DNA of 64,000 bases, taken from NCBI RefSeq assembly GCF_001507555.1, contig NZ_LQBO01000001.1:434001-498000 (forward strand), written 5' to 3'. Under the pieces are notes generated by a model. The model did no database searches. It had not been told where the DNA came from and saw only the letters and a list, made by a program, of their open reading frames with translations. This stretch comes from Thiomicrospira sp. XS5. Lineage in GTDB: Bacteria; Pseudomonadota; Gammaproteobacteria; Thiomicrospirales; Thiomicrospiraceae. Positions 34,667 through 43,349 of the stretch are shown one piece after another (within the stretch, counting starts at the first letter, position 1; each line of letters starts with the position of its first letter). The position numbers and the translations under genes were made by a program.

Positions 34667-36958
34667 TCATTTTTGGAGGAATTTGCGCAGCACGCGTTTC
34701 AGTTCGCGAAGGTTGAGCGGTTTGGCCAGGTATTCGTTCATCCCGGCGCGCAGGAAACGCTCGCGGTCGCCGGTCATGGCGTTGGCGGTTAAGGCGATAA
34801 TCGGCAGGGATTCACCGATATAGGCCAGTTTTCGGATGTGTCGGGTGGCCTCGATGCCGTTCATATTCGGCATGTTTTCGTCCATCAACACCAAGTCGTA
34901 CTCTTTGTGTTGAACCGCTTCCACGGCTTCCACACCGTCGCGGGCGATGTCGAACGTTAGTCCTTGTTTCTTGAGGATGGCGGACATCAGCATCTGGTTG
35001 GTCTGGTTGTCTTCCACCAGCAGAACATGGCCTTGGAAGGGTTGGGCTTTGTCCGACGGCTCCGGTGTGGATTGATTCAGTTGCACCACTTCGGCGGGAA
35101 TGCTGAAAGAGAAGGTGCTGCCTTTGCCGAGTTCCGACTTAAGGTGCAGATGGCCGCCGAGCATTTCCACCAGTTTGACGCTGATGGTCAGACCGAGGCC
35201 GGTGCCGCCGTATTTACGGGTGGTGGCGGTTTCCGCCTGGGAAAAGGCTTCGAAAATGCGTTGCTGGGCGTCTTCGGTCATGCCGATGCCCTGGTCTTTG
35301 ACGGCGCAGAATAGAAAGCCGTCCTGATAGTCGATGTCCAATGAAATGCTTTTTTCGGGGTCGGTGAATTTCACGGCGTTGGAGAGCAGATTGGTGAGCA
35401 CTTGTTTAACGCGCAGGATATCGGTTTTCAAGCCCGACGGTAAGGCGGACGACAGTTTGACCGAGAAGGAAATATTCTTTTCGCTACAGCGGGCTTTGAA
35501 AAGGTCGGCCGTGCTGTTGAATTCGACGCGCGGGTCGAATTCGACCGGGTCGTATTCCAGTTTGCCGCTTTCGATTTTGCTGAAATCCAGAATGTCGTTG
35601 ATGATGCCGAGCAGAGAATGGCCGGATTTATCAATGGTGTCGAGGTATTTTTTGGCTTCTTCATCGAGCGGTTTGTCTTTCAGCAGACCGATGAAACCGA
35701 GAATGGCGTTTAATGGGGTGCGAATCTCGTGCGACATATTGGCGAGGAATTCACCTTTCGCTTGGGTCGCGGCCAGTGCTTTATTTTTTTGCTCTTCCAA
35801 GTCCTGGTTAATGCGTTCATTTTCGGAAATGTCGAACATCGAAATGATGAAACGCTGGTATTTATAAGACTTGACCGCGGAGATTTGGAAGATGGTGGTT
35901 TTGCCTTTGTAGTCGACTTTCGCTTTGTGAGTGAGGTGTGGATTATTGATTAGGTATTCAATCCAATTCTCGTCTTCTTTCTTGTAAACGTAACCGTCTT
36001 CCTGCACGAACAGGTCGCAGATGCAGTCGTAGTCTTTGGCGAACGCTTCCAGCGAATCGTAATCCGGGAAGAATTGGAAAAACCCGCCACTGGCATCGAT
36101 GATGCGGGTGCCGTCATTGACGATGATGATATTGGACTGCGAATCGAGAATGTCTTGAGTGTAATCCTGGTTGATTTCAATTTGGCGCGTGGTGTTGCTG
36201 ATGTTGCGGCTCAGGGCCCAGAAGCCAAGTAAACCAAGGATCAAAGCGGACAGAGACAACAGAATTTGCAGGTTGCGGTATTCTTTTTTCTGCTCATCGA
36301 CTTCCTTTTGGATTTGCTGGAAGTTCAGTTTATTACGATAGAAAATGCGGTTGGCGTCTTCTTTAATACGGTGAAAAATCGGTTGGAAAAATTTGACTTC
36401 GAGCTTCAGGTTGGTCAGGGCCTCGGCCAGTTTTGGGCTGTTTTCCAGGCGCAGGCGGTCCAGTTCGTTGAGGCTTTCGGTCAGTTCGACGAGTTTGTCG
36501 TTGATGATTTTGAATTTCGGCAGAATATCGGCTCGGGCAAAAGAGAAATGGTCTTTAATGCGTGGCGTGTACTGAAAAATTTCGAACTGTTCTTCCGTGT
36601 TGGGTAGGTTCAAATCCAATCGATGGCGGTAAATGCCGCCTTCGTTGAGAATGCTCAAGGAATGTTCAATTTCGCGCTGTTGTTCGAGAATGTCCTGAGT
36701 GAGGATTTTGCGGAGGTGTTTGTTTGGAAACGCCGCCATTTGGAAGAAATCCGACTCGATCTTATGGATTTCCAAAATGATTTCCTGACCGATGAGGTTT
36801 TCCACCTCGGAATTTTTCACTTTCATGTCCAGTTCATGGATAAAGTTGGAGACGCTCAGGTTTAAAACCGCTTGGGACCCGAAACCGAAAATAAACACCA
36901 CCAGCAACAGGAAAAGGTTGCGTGGGGTTTTGTTGAATTTCTGTCGGATTCGCTTCAT
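34667..36958 (-). CDS. Hybrid sensor histidine kinase with C-terminal receiver
   Basis: 763 residues. A membrane helix (FLLLVVFIFGFGSQAVLNL), a helical periplasmic region of about 200 residues and a second helix (LLSLSALILGLLGFWAL) come first. A PAS-like domain, the HisKA H-box NMSHEIRTPLNAILGF, HATPase motifs (NLLSNAVKFTD, KYGGTGLGLTISVKL) and a receiver (LVLMDENMPNMNGIEATRHIR) follow. Its start overlaps the gene for a periplasmic-binding lipoprotein by 4 bp, so the lipoprotein is probably its ligand-sensing partner. No separate output regulator is encoded beside it. Confidence 0.92.
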   Translation of the reverse strand: MKRIRQKFNKTPRNLFLLLVVFIFGFGSQAVLNLSVSNFIHELDMKVKNSEVENLIGQEIILEIHKIESDFFQMAAFPNKHLRKILTQDILEQQREIEHSLSILNEGGIYRHRLDLNLPNTEEQFEIFQYTPRIKDHFSFARADILPKFKIINDKLVELTESLNELDRLRLENSPKLAEALTNLKLEVKFFQPIFHRIKEDANRIFYRNKLNFQQIQKEVDEQKKEYRNLQILLSLSALILGLLGFWALSRNISNTTRQIEINQDYTQDILDSQSNIIIVNDGTRIIDASGGFFQFFPDYDSLEAFAKDYDCICDLFVQEDGYVYKKEDENWIEYLINNPHLTHKAKVDYKGKTTIFQISAVKSYKYQRFIISMFDISENERINQDLEEQKNKALAATQAKGEFLANMSHEIRTPLNAILGFIGLLKDKPLDEEAKKYLDTIDKSGHSLLGIINDILDFSKIESGKLEYDPVEFDPRVEFNSTADLFKARCSEKNISFSVKLSSALPSGLKTDILRVKQVLTNLLSNAVKFTDPEKSISLDIDYQDGFLFCAVKDQGIGMTEDAQQRIFEAFSQAETATTRKYGGTGLGLTISVKLVEMLGGHLHLKSELGKGSTFSFSIPAEVVQLNQSTPEPSDKAQPFQGHVLLVEDNQTNQMLMSAILKKQGLTFDIARDGVEAVEAVQHKEYDLVLMDENMPNMNGIEATRHIRKLAYIGESLPIIALTANAMTGDRERFLRAGMNEYLAKPLNLRELKRVLRKFLQK

Positions 36959-37824
36959 TGACGGGCCTTATGCGGTTCGGTTTCTTCCGCGGGTGGTAAA
37001 GCGGCAAGCGCTTGCTTTAATTCTTCCGGGGTCAGGAAGCCGTATTGCGCAAAGGTTTCCAAACCGTGTCTTGAACTGGCGAAGGCCATGAACTCCTTGG
37101 CGAGCTCCGGTTCTGTGGAAAACGATAGCAAGTTCAGCTCCAGAAGTTTGGGTGGCGCCAGCGATTTGGGTAACAAGATGGCGTCGACATAAAGTTCGGT
37201 TTCCGGCCATTTAGTGGTGGCGTACCAGTTTAACGCCAGATCGGCATGGCGATTTTTGATGGCGGTGAAAATGCGGTGCGAGTCGGTAGTGAAATAGGTG
37301 ACGTTGTCATACACCTTGTCGGTAATGCCGACCTTGTCGAGCAAGACTTTCGCGTTTTTTCCCACCGCGCCCGATTCCGGTGCCGACAGCACCACGGAAA
37401 TATCCGGATCGTAAAGTTGGTTCAGGCTGTCGGTTAAGTGTCGCGGATTGCCTTCCGGCACCACCAGCGCGATGCGGTTGTAGCCCACGAAAACATGCTC
37501 TTTTAATAATCCATCGGCTTGGTGTTTGGTGCGGTAGGAGTCGGAACCGGGAAAAAAGATATCGCCTTTGCGTTCCACCTTCAAGGTACGGTACAAATAA
37601 CCGCTGGCCCCTTGTTTAATGGTGACGTTGACATCATGAATGGCTTCGAACTCGTAAGCCAGTTGCTGTAAGGGGCGCACCATGGTGATGCCGCTGTAGA
37701 TGACAAGTTCCGGTTTGTCGGTTTCGGAGTCCGAGCCGAGATTTAAGAATGTGGAATCTTGAGCGTCACACCCCAGCAACAGTAAGCTAAGCAATAGTGC
37801 TGATAATAGGCGGAAAGGGTTCAT
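36955..37824 (-). CDS. ModA-like periplasmic-binding lipoprotein
   Basis: 289 residues from ATG at 37824 (GGAAG about 9 bases upstream); a codon at 37860 would add 12 residues ahead of the signal peptide. Lipobox LLLGC anchors it. The mature part is a type-2 binding protein: LVIYSGITMVRPLQQLAYEFE, IKQGASGYLYRTL, GDIFFPGSD, ESGAVGKNAKVLLDKVG. This is closest to the molybdate/tungstate/sulfate-type group, but no permease or ATPase genes accompany it. Coupling to the hybrid kinase suggests sensing and not import. The ligand is not known. Confidence 0.8.
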   Translation of the reverse strand: MNPFRLLSALLLSLLLLGCDAQDSTFLNLGSDSETDKPELVIYSGITMVRPLQQLAYEFEAIHDVNVTIKQGASGYLYRTLKVERKGDIFFPGSDSYRTKHQADGLLKEHVFVGYNRIALVVPEGNPRHLTDSLNQLYDPDISVVLSAPESGAVGKNAKVLLDKVGITDKVYDNVTYFTTDSHRIFTAIKNRHADLALNWYATTKWPETELYVDAILLPKSLAPPKLLELNLLSFSTEPELAKEFMAFASSRHGLETFAQYGFLTPEELKQALAALPPAEETEPHKARQ

Positions 37825-37907
37825 AATCAAGGGCTTCCGATCAATCTTGAGTCCTTTCATTCTACACCAAATCCACCCAAGAAGGCGGAGGAGTTATTCA
37901 ATGCCGA

Positions 37908-38906
37908 CTATTTAGGCTTGTCCGCCAGCATCACGGCGCGTAATGGCGCAGGGTAGCCTTCGACCGTTTTATGATGGTCATTCGGGTCAAGGAAATCTTC
38001 GAGCGATTTCCAATCCATCCATTCAGTGGAGCGCTGTTCTTCCAATGAGGTTTGGTTAAGATCCACGCAACGGACGTTTTTGAAACCGCACTTTTCCAGC
38101 CACAGTTGCAACTCGGCCACCGACGGAATGAACCAAACGTTATTCATCTGGGCATAGCGTTCTCTCGGCACCAGTAATTGACCGAAATCGTCCGGCACCA
38201 CCAATGTTTCCAGCACCAATTCGCCGCCCGGGCGCAATTGACGTTTCAAGTCGAGAATGTGGTCGATGGGCGAGCGACGGTGGTACAGCACGCCCATGGA
38301 AAAGACGGTGTCGAACACATCGGACTGCTGGCTGGCCGGAAGTTGTTCCAGTGTCAGCGGCAAGAAATAGGCCGGTAAGTCTTCCCCGAGGAAACGCTTG
38401 ATGGCGAGGAACTGGGTCATGAACAACATACTGGGGTCAACGCCGACCGCCAGAGATGCACCGTCGCCCAACATGCGCCACAGGTGGTAACCGCTGCCGC
38501 AACCGATGTCCAATACCTTGCGACCTTCCAGCGGGGCCAAGTGCGGTGCGACGCGATCCCATTTCCAGTCCGAACGCCATTCGGTGTCGATGGCGATGTT
38601 TTCGATCTCGAACGGGCCTTTACGCCAAGGGATAAAAGCGCGTAACGCCTCGGTCAATTCCGCGCGGTCGGCCTCGGAAAAGTTTTCCGAACGAGCGGTG
38701 ATGGCACTTTGATTCAGCCAGGCCTGGTCGGAAGTGGGGAACTGCATAATGCGGTCCAGCGCCGGTAACCAGCGCGGTAAATTGCCGTTGGCATCGGCGT
38801 CCAGCGCCATATCCAACGCCGGTGGCAGGCTGGTTACCCAGTGATTGAGACGAAATTTTTCTAATTGCGGCCAGAAGTTGGCGTAATGTTGATGATGGTG
38901 TTTCAC
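37908..38906 (-). CDS. cmoB: tRNA U34 carboxymethyltransferase CmoB
   Basis: 332 residues, the usual CmoB length. Characteristic stretches are LRAFIPWRKGPFEIENIAIDTEWRSDWKWDR, the SAM-fold motif VLDIGCGSGYHLWRM and FSMGVLYHRRSPIDHI. CmoB transfers the carboxymethyl group of Cx-SAM to 5-hydroxyuridine at tRNA position 34. It follows cmoA by 35 bp. CCAGGCCTGG at 38718 reads Gln-Ala-Trp in DQAWLNQS. Confidence 0.96.
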   Translation of the reverse strand: MKHHHQHYANFWPQLEKFRLNHWVTSLPPALDMALDADANGNLPRWLPALDRIMQFPTSDQAWLNQSAITARSENFSEADRAELTEALRAFIPWRKGPFEIENIAIDTEWRSDWKWDRVAPHLAPLEGRKVLDIGCGSGYHLWRMLGDGASLAVGVDPSMLFMTQFLAIKRFLGEDLPAYFLPLTLEQLPASQQSDVFDTVFSMGVLYHRRSPIDHILDLKRQLRPGGELVLETLVVPDDFGQLLVPRERYAQMNNVWFIPSVAELQLWLEKCGFKNVRCVDLNQTSLEEQRSTEWMDWKSLEDFLDPNDHHKTVEGYPAPLRAVMLADKPK

Positions 38907-38941
38907 ATGGAACCTTTATAGTGTCGATTCAAGTCGTTCAA

Positions 38942-39661
38942 TTATTTGATGGCCAGAAAGGACGCGAAGTTATACGCCTGAAACCAGATATTGGCGTGTT
39001 CGAAACCGGCTTGTTTCATGCGGTCCAAATGCGTGGCTTCGGTGTCGCTGATGAGCACGTTTTCCAAAGAAGCGCGTTTCTGGCCGATTTCCAATTCGGA
39101 ATAACCGTTGGCGCGTTTGAATTGCAAATGCAAGTGTTCGATGGCCTGTTGCATCGGTTCGGAATCGAAATGGATTTTTTCCGACAAAATCAAAATGCCG
39201 CCCGGCCGCAACCCTTGGTAAATGCGGTCAATCAATGACTGACGCGCTTCTGGCTCGATGAACTGCAGGGTGAAGTTGATGACCACCACCGACGCGTTTT
39301 CGATGACGGTCTCGGTCATGTCTTCGCACTGCAAGGTCACCGGAATATCGGAATGAAACCCTTCAATATGCTCCCGAGCGCGGTCGATCATCGGCTGGGA
39401 CGTATCCACGGCGATAATGCGGCAACCGGACGGCGCTTTACGGCGCATGGTCAAGCTCGCCGCCCCCAGCGAACAGCCCAAGTCATAGAGTTGGGAATCG
39501 GGTTGAGCATATTGCGCCGTCAGCTCCCCGATGCCGGTCAAAATGGTTTGATACCCCGGCACCGAGCGCTGAATCATATCCGGAAAGACGGCCACGACCG
39601 ATTCGTCGAACTGAAATTCGCCGACGGCTTCATGAGGTTGGGCATAGATGGTATCTTTCAC
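38942..39661 (-). CDS. cmoA: Carboxy-SAM synthase CmoA
   Basis: 239 residues. The N-terminus (FQFDESVVAVFPDMIQRSVPGYQTIL) and SAM motif (LYDLGCSLGAASLTMRR) are diagnostic. CmoA makes carboxy-S-adenosylmethionine from SAM and prephenate for CmoB. It is the first gene of cmoA-cmoB and possibly of the longer unit that continues into the binding-protein/kinase pair. Confidence 0.96.
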   Translation of the reverse strand: MKDTIYAQPHEAVGEFQFDESVVAVFPDMIQRSVPGYQTILTGIGELTAQYAQPDSQLYDLGCSLGAASLTMRRKAPSGCRIIAVDTSQPMIDRAREHIEGFHSDIPVTLQCEDMTETVIENASVVVINFTLQFIEPEARQSLIDRIYQGLRPGGILILSEKIHFDSEPMQQAIEHLHLQFKRANGYSELEIGQKRASLENVLISDTEATHLDRMKQAGFEHANIWFQAYNFASFLAIK

Positions 39662-39772
39662 AGTAATCCGGTCCTATGGGTTGCTTGATGGTGGCTTATT
39701 ATAAAAGATTTGTGGGAAACAGTGATAGTGGTGATATTGGGTTGGTTTCAGGGAGTGGCGTAATGAATTTAC

Positions 39773-39782
39773 CCAGGCCTGG
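39773..39782. repeat. Intergenic CCAGGCCTGG copy
   Basis: The core is followed by TCGTTTTT on the plus strand. It lies between the YciI-like gene stop (39824) and cmoA start, with no symmetrical stem beyond the core. Confidence 0.5.
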
Positions 39783-39823
39783 TCGTTTTTGAATTAAAAA
39801 TAAAAGTTAGGAATTTAATTTTA

Positions 39824-40117
39824 TTACGAACTTTTGATCATTTCTTCAAAACCCGCTACATACTTGCTGGGCACGAATTCAGTAATTTCATAACTAGCCA
39901 AATTTTCTTTGTGAAAAGGGTCTTCAGTTAAAATGGTGCTTAGCTCTTCTTTGGTGTCTGCAACAGCCAAAATAATACCGCCACTTCTAGGAACTTTTCG
40001 CCCAGAAGCAAGGAAATTTCCTTTTTCATAATATTTTTCAAGAAATTTAATATGCTCAGGAATAAATTTGTCTACCACTGACAAATCGACTGTATATTCT
40101 ATTGATACGACAAACAT
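39824..40117 (-). CDS. YciI-like protein
   Basis: 97 residues with the YciI/DGPF fold pattern: FVVSIEYTVDLSVVDKFIPEHIKFLEKYYEKGNFLASGRKVPRSGGIILAVADTKEE in consecutive segments, then EDPFHKENLASYEITEF. The family has a ferredoxin-like fold with a conserved His (residue 22) and Asp near EDPF, function mostly unknown. The gene is clearly more AT-rich than its neighbours and stands alone, so recent acquisition is possible. Confidence 0.8.
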   Translation of the reverse strand: MFVVSIEYTVDLSVVDKFIPEHIKFLEKYYEKGNFLASGRKVPRSGGIILAVADTKEELSTILTEDPFHKENLASYEITEFVPSKYVAGFEEMIKSS

Positions 40118-40269
40118 TTAATTTTCCTATTCACATAACGTTAAGCTGATGGCCGTTTGAATCTATGGGTATAGACCTGTCACGCTGAAAAACCTGTTTT
40201 GATAATACAACAAATATTTTTGCGTAGCCAGTTGGCACATGTGCAACAGCGTTCTTAGAACTGCCTTAT

Positions 40270-41403
40270 TCAAACGTAAGCGCGTTTTTTCTGGGTGACT
40301 TTATAGAGATAGTTGCGGGCTTCTTCGTATTTGAGGTTTTTGCGCAGGTGGCTGTAGACCGCTGAGGCGCTCATGGCGTTGATTTTGGAAAAGGCGCGGT
40401 CGCGGTTGGAATCGAAGGCTTTGAGCACATTGCCGCTGCCGGTGTTGTAAGCGGCGATGCAGCAGTATTCGCGTGCTTTGGCGTTTTTGACGTTAGACAG
40501 ATACCGGGTGAACAAAATGTGCAGATAGACGGTGCCCATTTCGATGTTATTGCCCGCTTTGAACAGATAATCCTTGGTGGGGGTGCCGTCTTTTTTGTAT
40601 AGAAAACGGTAGGCGTCGCGCCCGGCGGATTGCGGCACGATTTGCATCAACCCGTAAGCTGGAATATGACTCATGGCGTAAGGGTTGAAGGAGCTTTCGG
40701 TTTCGATAATGGCGTAAATCAAGGCCGAATCCACGCCGAAGCGTTTGCTTTGGCGGTTGACGTAACTGGCGTAATGTTTCTGCTGGGCCTGATTGTGGTC
40801 CTGAATCATGTCGAAGGTGACGTAACGGCGTTTTTTGCCGTTGTAGGTATCGACGTGATAGGCGTGCTTCATCAGGTATTCGGCGTAACGATTGGCGCGC
40901 CATTGGGTGCCGACGGGCTTTTTGTCCTGGTCGACGACCAGGTCGTACAAAAACGGGGTTTGCCCGGTTTTGACGGCTTTGTCGGACAATAAATCGACCT
41001 TGGAGGGATTTTCCGGTGTCAGCAGGGTGCTGATGATCGCGGCTTTCAACGCGGCGTCGGGCTTTTTCTCGTCCACGGTTTCCACGCGGATGCGGCCGGT
41101 GTTGAAATTGACGATGGCGCGGCTTTTGTATTGGTCGGTGTATTTGACGTATTCTTTCGGGGTGGCGACCTTTTCATCGCCCCAGGTTTTGGCGAGTTCC
41201 TGAATCATGCTTTTCAGTTGCTTGCGCACCAACTGGTCCAGCGGGGCCACGCCGGTGGAAGGAATCTGCGCACTCAGGGCGGACGGTACGTCGCCGTTCG
41301 ATAACTGCTGGGCGGAGGCCAGGCTGCGCCGGATTTCGTTCCCCGTGCAGCCTGACAGCAAGCCGGTGGCGGTCAGCAGGGTGAGAAATTGGCGGCGTTT
41401 CAT
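40270..41403 (-). CDS. mltC: MltC-like membrane-bound lytic transglycosylase
   Basis: 377 residues from ATG at 41403, chosen because GAGGAG precedes it and the protein then begins with a lipoprotein signal (MKRRQFLTLLTATGLLSGC). The C-terminal SLT domain has the catalytic glutamate in AIIETESSFNPYAMSHIPAYGLMQIVP and CIAAYNTGSGNVLKAF. An N-terminal DUF3393-type domain precedes it, as in MltC. It would cleave peptidoglycan at the outer membrane. It is the last gene of cmoM-nuclease-mltC. Confidence 0.9.
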   Translation of the reverse strand: MKRRQFLTLLTATGLLSGCTGNEIRRSLASAQQLSNGDVPSALSAQIPSTGVAPLDQLVRKQLKSMIQELAKTWGDEKVATPKEYVKYTDQYKSRAIVNFNTGRIRVETVDEKKPDAALKAAIISTLLTPENPSKVDLLSDKAVKTGQTPFLYDLVVDQDKKPVGTQWRANRYAEYLMKHAYHVDTYNGKKRRYVTFDMIQDHNQAQQKHYASYVNRQSKRFGVDSALIYAIIETESSFNPYAMSHIPAYGLMQIVPQSAGRDAYRFLYKKDGTPTKDYLFKAGNNIEMGTVYLHILFTRYLSNVKNAKAREYCCIAAYNTGSGNVLKAFDSNRDRAFSKINAMSASAVYSHLRKNLKYEEARNYLYKVTQKKRAYV

Positions 41404-41434
41404 GGCGTCTCCTCGGTTGGTCGCGTGGACCGGG

Positions 41435-42355
41435 TCAATATCGGCTCGGCAAATTGGCGACTTGCGATAATGACCAGGCCTGGGGGTTTTGGCTGGATTC
41501 CAGCGAATGTTCAATAGCATCGTCCAATTGCCAGAAAAAATCAATCCCGGTTTGCGCTTCCACGGCGTCGATGGTGGTGACGTATTTCAGCAAACTGTCT
41601 TTCGGTTTGGCGGTTTGCGGCAGGATAAACGCCAGCGCTACCGGGGCTTTTCCGTCATCCGACGGGCGGATGAAAATTTTGTAGAAGGCTTTGGGGATGG
41701 CGATGGGCGCTTTTTGGAAGCGTTTCGGGTCGGCGTCGAAAATCGGCCCGGTCACCACCCAGAAATCACCGAATTGTTTGGAAAAGAAATCGGCGCTGAC
41801 TTCTTCCAGGCGTTGCCAGATCTTCTGATTGAACTGCGGTTTTTGCGGGGTGATGTTGGTCATCAGAAAGGTTTCTTTTTGCGCGGCGAAACCGTAACGG
41901 CTGGCGATGACGTAATTCGGTGCCATGTGCCCGCGGTCGTAACCGCTGCGGGTGTAGTCGGAATGGCGGATGTGCGCCAGCGAGCGCCAGTCGGCTTCAA
42001 AGCGCGGCCGTTTGCCGTAAGGTACGGTGTCGGGGGTGACTTTGTAAGTCACCCAAACCGGATTGGCCAGCGTTTCGGAATAAGCCAGCATGAAACCGTC
42101 GTTGCGCAGAACGTGGGTTAAGGTCTGCAAATCGTTCTGGGTTTTTGGCACGCCCATATAGGCCATATTCGGCCGCGCGATTTCGACTTCGTAAACGTAT
42201 TTCAAGCCGCCGATGAGCAGTAACAGGCCGAAGAGCGTCGGTATCCAGAAAAAACTCAGTTGCAGCAGTTTGGGCTGTTTCGACAGCTCGGAAAACAGGG
42301 TGTTGAGCAGGCGTTTTTGTGACGCTTTGTGTGAACGGCTGGAAAATCGAGTCAT
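41435..42355 (-). CDS. Membrane-anchored DNA/RNA non-specific endonuclease (NucA/NUC1 type)
   Basis: 306 residues. One N-terminal helix (LSFFWIPTLFGLLLLIGGLKYVYEV, about residues 33-57) anchors the protein without a cleavable signal. The catalytic motif is complete: YDRGHMAP, with NMTN-equivalent LMTNITPQKPQFNQKIWQRLE and WVVTGPIF downstream. Such enzymes need Mg2+ and cut single- and double-stranded nucleic acids. The catalytic part should face the periplasm, where it could process incoming DNA or scavenge nucleotides. It overlaps cmoM by 4 bp. CCAGGCCTGG at 41474 reads Gln-Ala-Trp. Confidence 0.88.
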   Translation of the reverse strand: MTRFSSRSHKASQKRLLNTLFSELSKQPKLLQLSFFWIPTLFGLLLLIGGLKYVYEVEIARPNMAYMGVPKTQNDLQTLTHVLRNDGFMLAYSETLANPVWVTYKVTPDTVPYGKRPRFEADWRSLAHIRHSDYTRSGYDRGHMAPNYVIASRYGFAAQKETFLMTNITPQKPQFNQKIWQRLEEVSADFFSKQFGDFWVVTGPIFDADPKRFQKAPIAIPKAFYKIFIRPSDDGKAPVALAFILPQTAKPKDSLLKYVTTIDAVEAQTGIDFFWQLDDAIEHSLESSQNPQAWSLSQVANLPSRY

Positions 42356-43191
42356 GAATCGGAGTCCGGTTTGTAAGCTAAAAAGTGAACATAACGCCCC
42401 ATGTGGCGGTAAGTGGCCTGGCGGCAGTAACGGTATTCCAACGCCAGCAGTTCGTCCAAGTCGCTGTCGGCCAGGACTTGCGGTGAAAGATAATCGTGAA
42501 ATACACGGATGCCGGTTTGCTGGCGAATTTCGAAACCGAGGGTTTCGAGTTGTTCAATCATGTCTTCCGGGTACTGCGGATTGGGCGGAGTGAGTTTTTT
42601 GCCTTTGCCGATGTAGGCGTCGGACAAAATATGCTCCCAGCGCCAGCTGCCCTTGAGCACATTGTTGTAGACGAAGGCATTGCGGTTATAGAACAGCAAA
42701 GATAAATATCCGCCAGGCCTGACCTTGTCGGCCACGGTTTGCAATCCGGTTTTTGGGTCGGCCAGCCATTCGATAACGGCGTGAAACAGCACCACATCGA
42801 AGGTCGGTAATTCCGGTGCCAGGCTTTGCGCCGAACCGTGCAGGAAGGTGGCTTTCAGTTGCTGGTCGGCGAAGTTTTGTTGGGCGCGCGCCAGCATTTT
42901 GCGTGACAAGTCGCACAGCGTCAAGTCGTGCCCGGCTTCGGCGAACCATTGGCCCATTTGCGCGAAACCGCACCCGGCATCCCAGATGGATAACGGTGTG
43001 GAGAACGGCGTTTGAACCGAATCACCCAGGCCTGGCGAATTGTGCGAGGCTTCGCCATCGCGTAAAAAGCCCAGGTCTTCTTTCAGCAGTTTGAGGCGCC
43101 AATCGCCTTTGACGGTGTCGTAAACCCGTTTTTCGAACTTGTCGATCAGACTGTCGAAATTGCGGTCGGCTTGCACGGTTTTTTTGGGCAT
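42352..43191 (-). CDS. cmoM: tRNA (cmo5U34) carboxymethyl methyltransferase CmoM
   Basis: 279 residues. Matches to CmoM (SmtA) are DRNFDSLIDKFEKRVYDTVKGDWRLKLL, the SAM motif WDAGCGFAQMGQWFAEAGHDLTLCDLS, LFHAVIEWLADPKTGLQ and the C-terminal TGIRVFHDYL and ALEYRYCRQATYRHMGRYVH. It methylates cmo5U34 to mcmo5U in certain tRNAs, the step after CmoA/CmoB. An exact CCAGGCCTGG (43026) reads Ser-Pro-Gly-Leu, and a one-mismatch copy lies at 42713. Confidence 0.93.
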   Translation of the reverse strand: MPKKTVQADRNFDSLIDKFEKRVYDTVKGDWRLKLLKEDLGFLRDGEASHNSPGLGDSVQTPFSTPLSIWDAGCGFAQMGQWFAEAGHDLTLCDLSRKMLARAQQNFADQQLKATFLHGSAQSLAPELPTFDVVLFHAVIEWLADPKTGLQTVADKVRPGGYLSLLFYNRNAFVYNNVLKGSWRWEHILSDAYIGKGKKLTPPNPQYPEDMIEQLETLGFEIRQQTGIRVFHDYLSPQVLADSDLDELLALEYRYCRQATYRHMGRYVHFLAYKPDSDS

Positions 43192-43349
43192 GGGGCCGTT
43201 GGATTCCGGTGGTTTGAAAGTCGATATTATAGGCCATTTCAGTCCACGTCTGAAATGGGATTCAACGCCGATAAAGCGGGCTTATCAAGAAATCGTGTCG
43301 CCCATATAAAAAACTTATAAAAAGTAATGAATATTTGTTTTAAGATGGC

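Noticed and set aside
41404-41544. Longer N-terminus for the MltC-like protein
   Set aside because: It would overlap the end of the nuclease gene and put 47 residues before a lipoprotein signal; the ATG at 41403 has a good ribosome-binding site.
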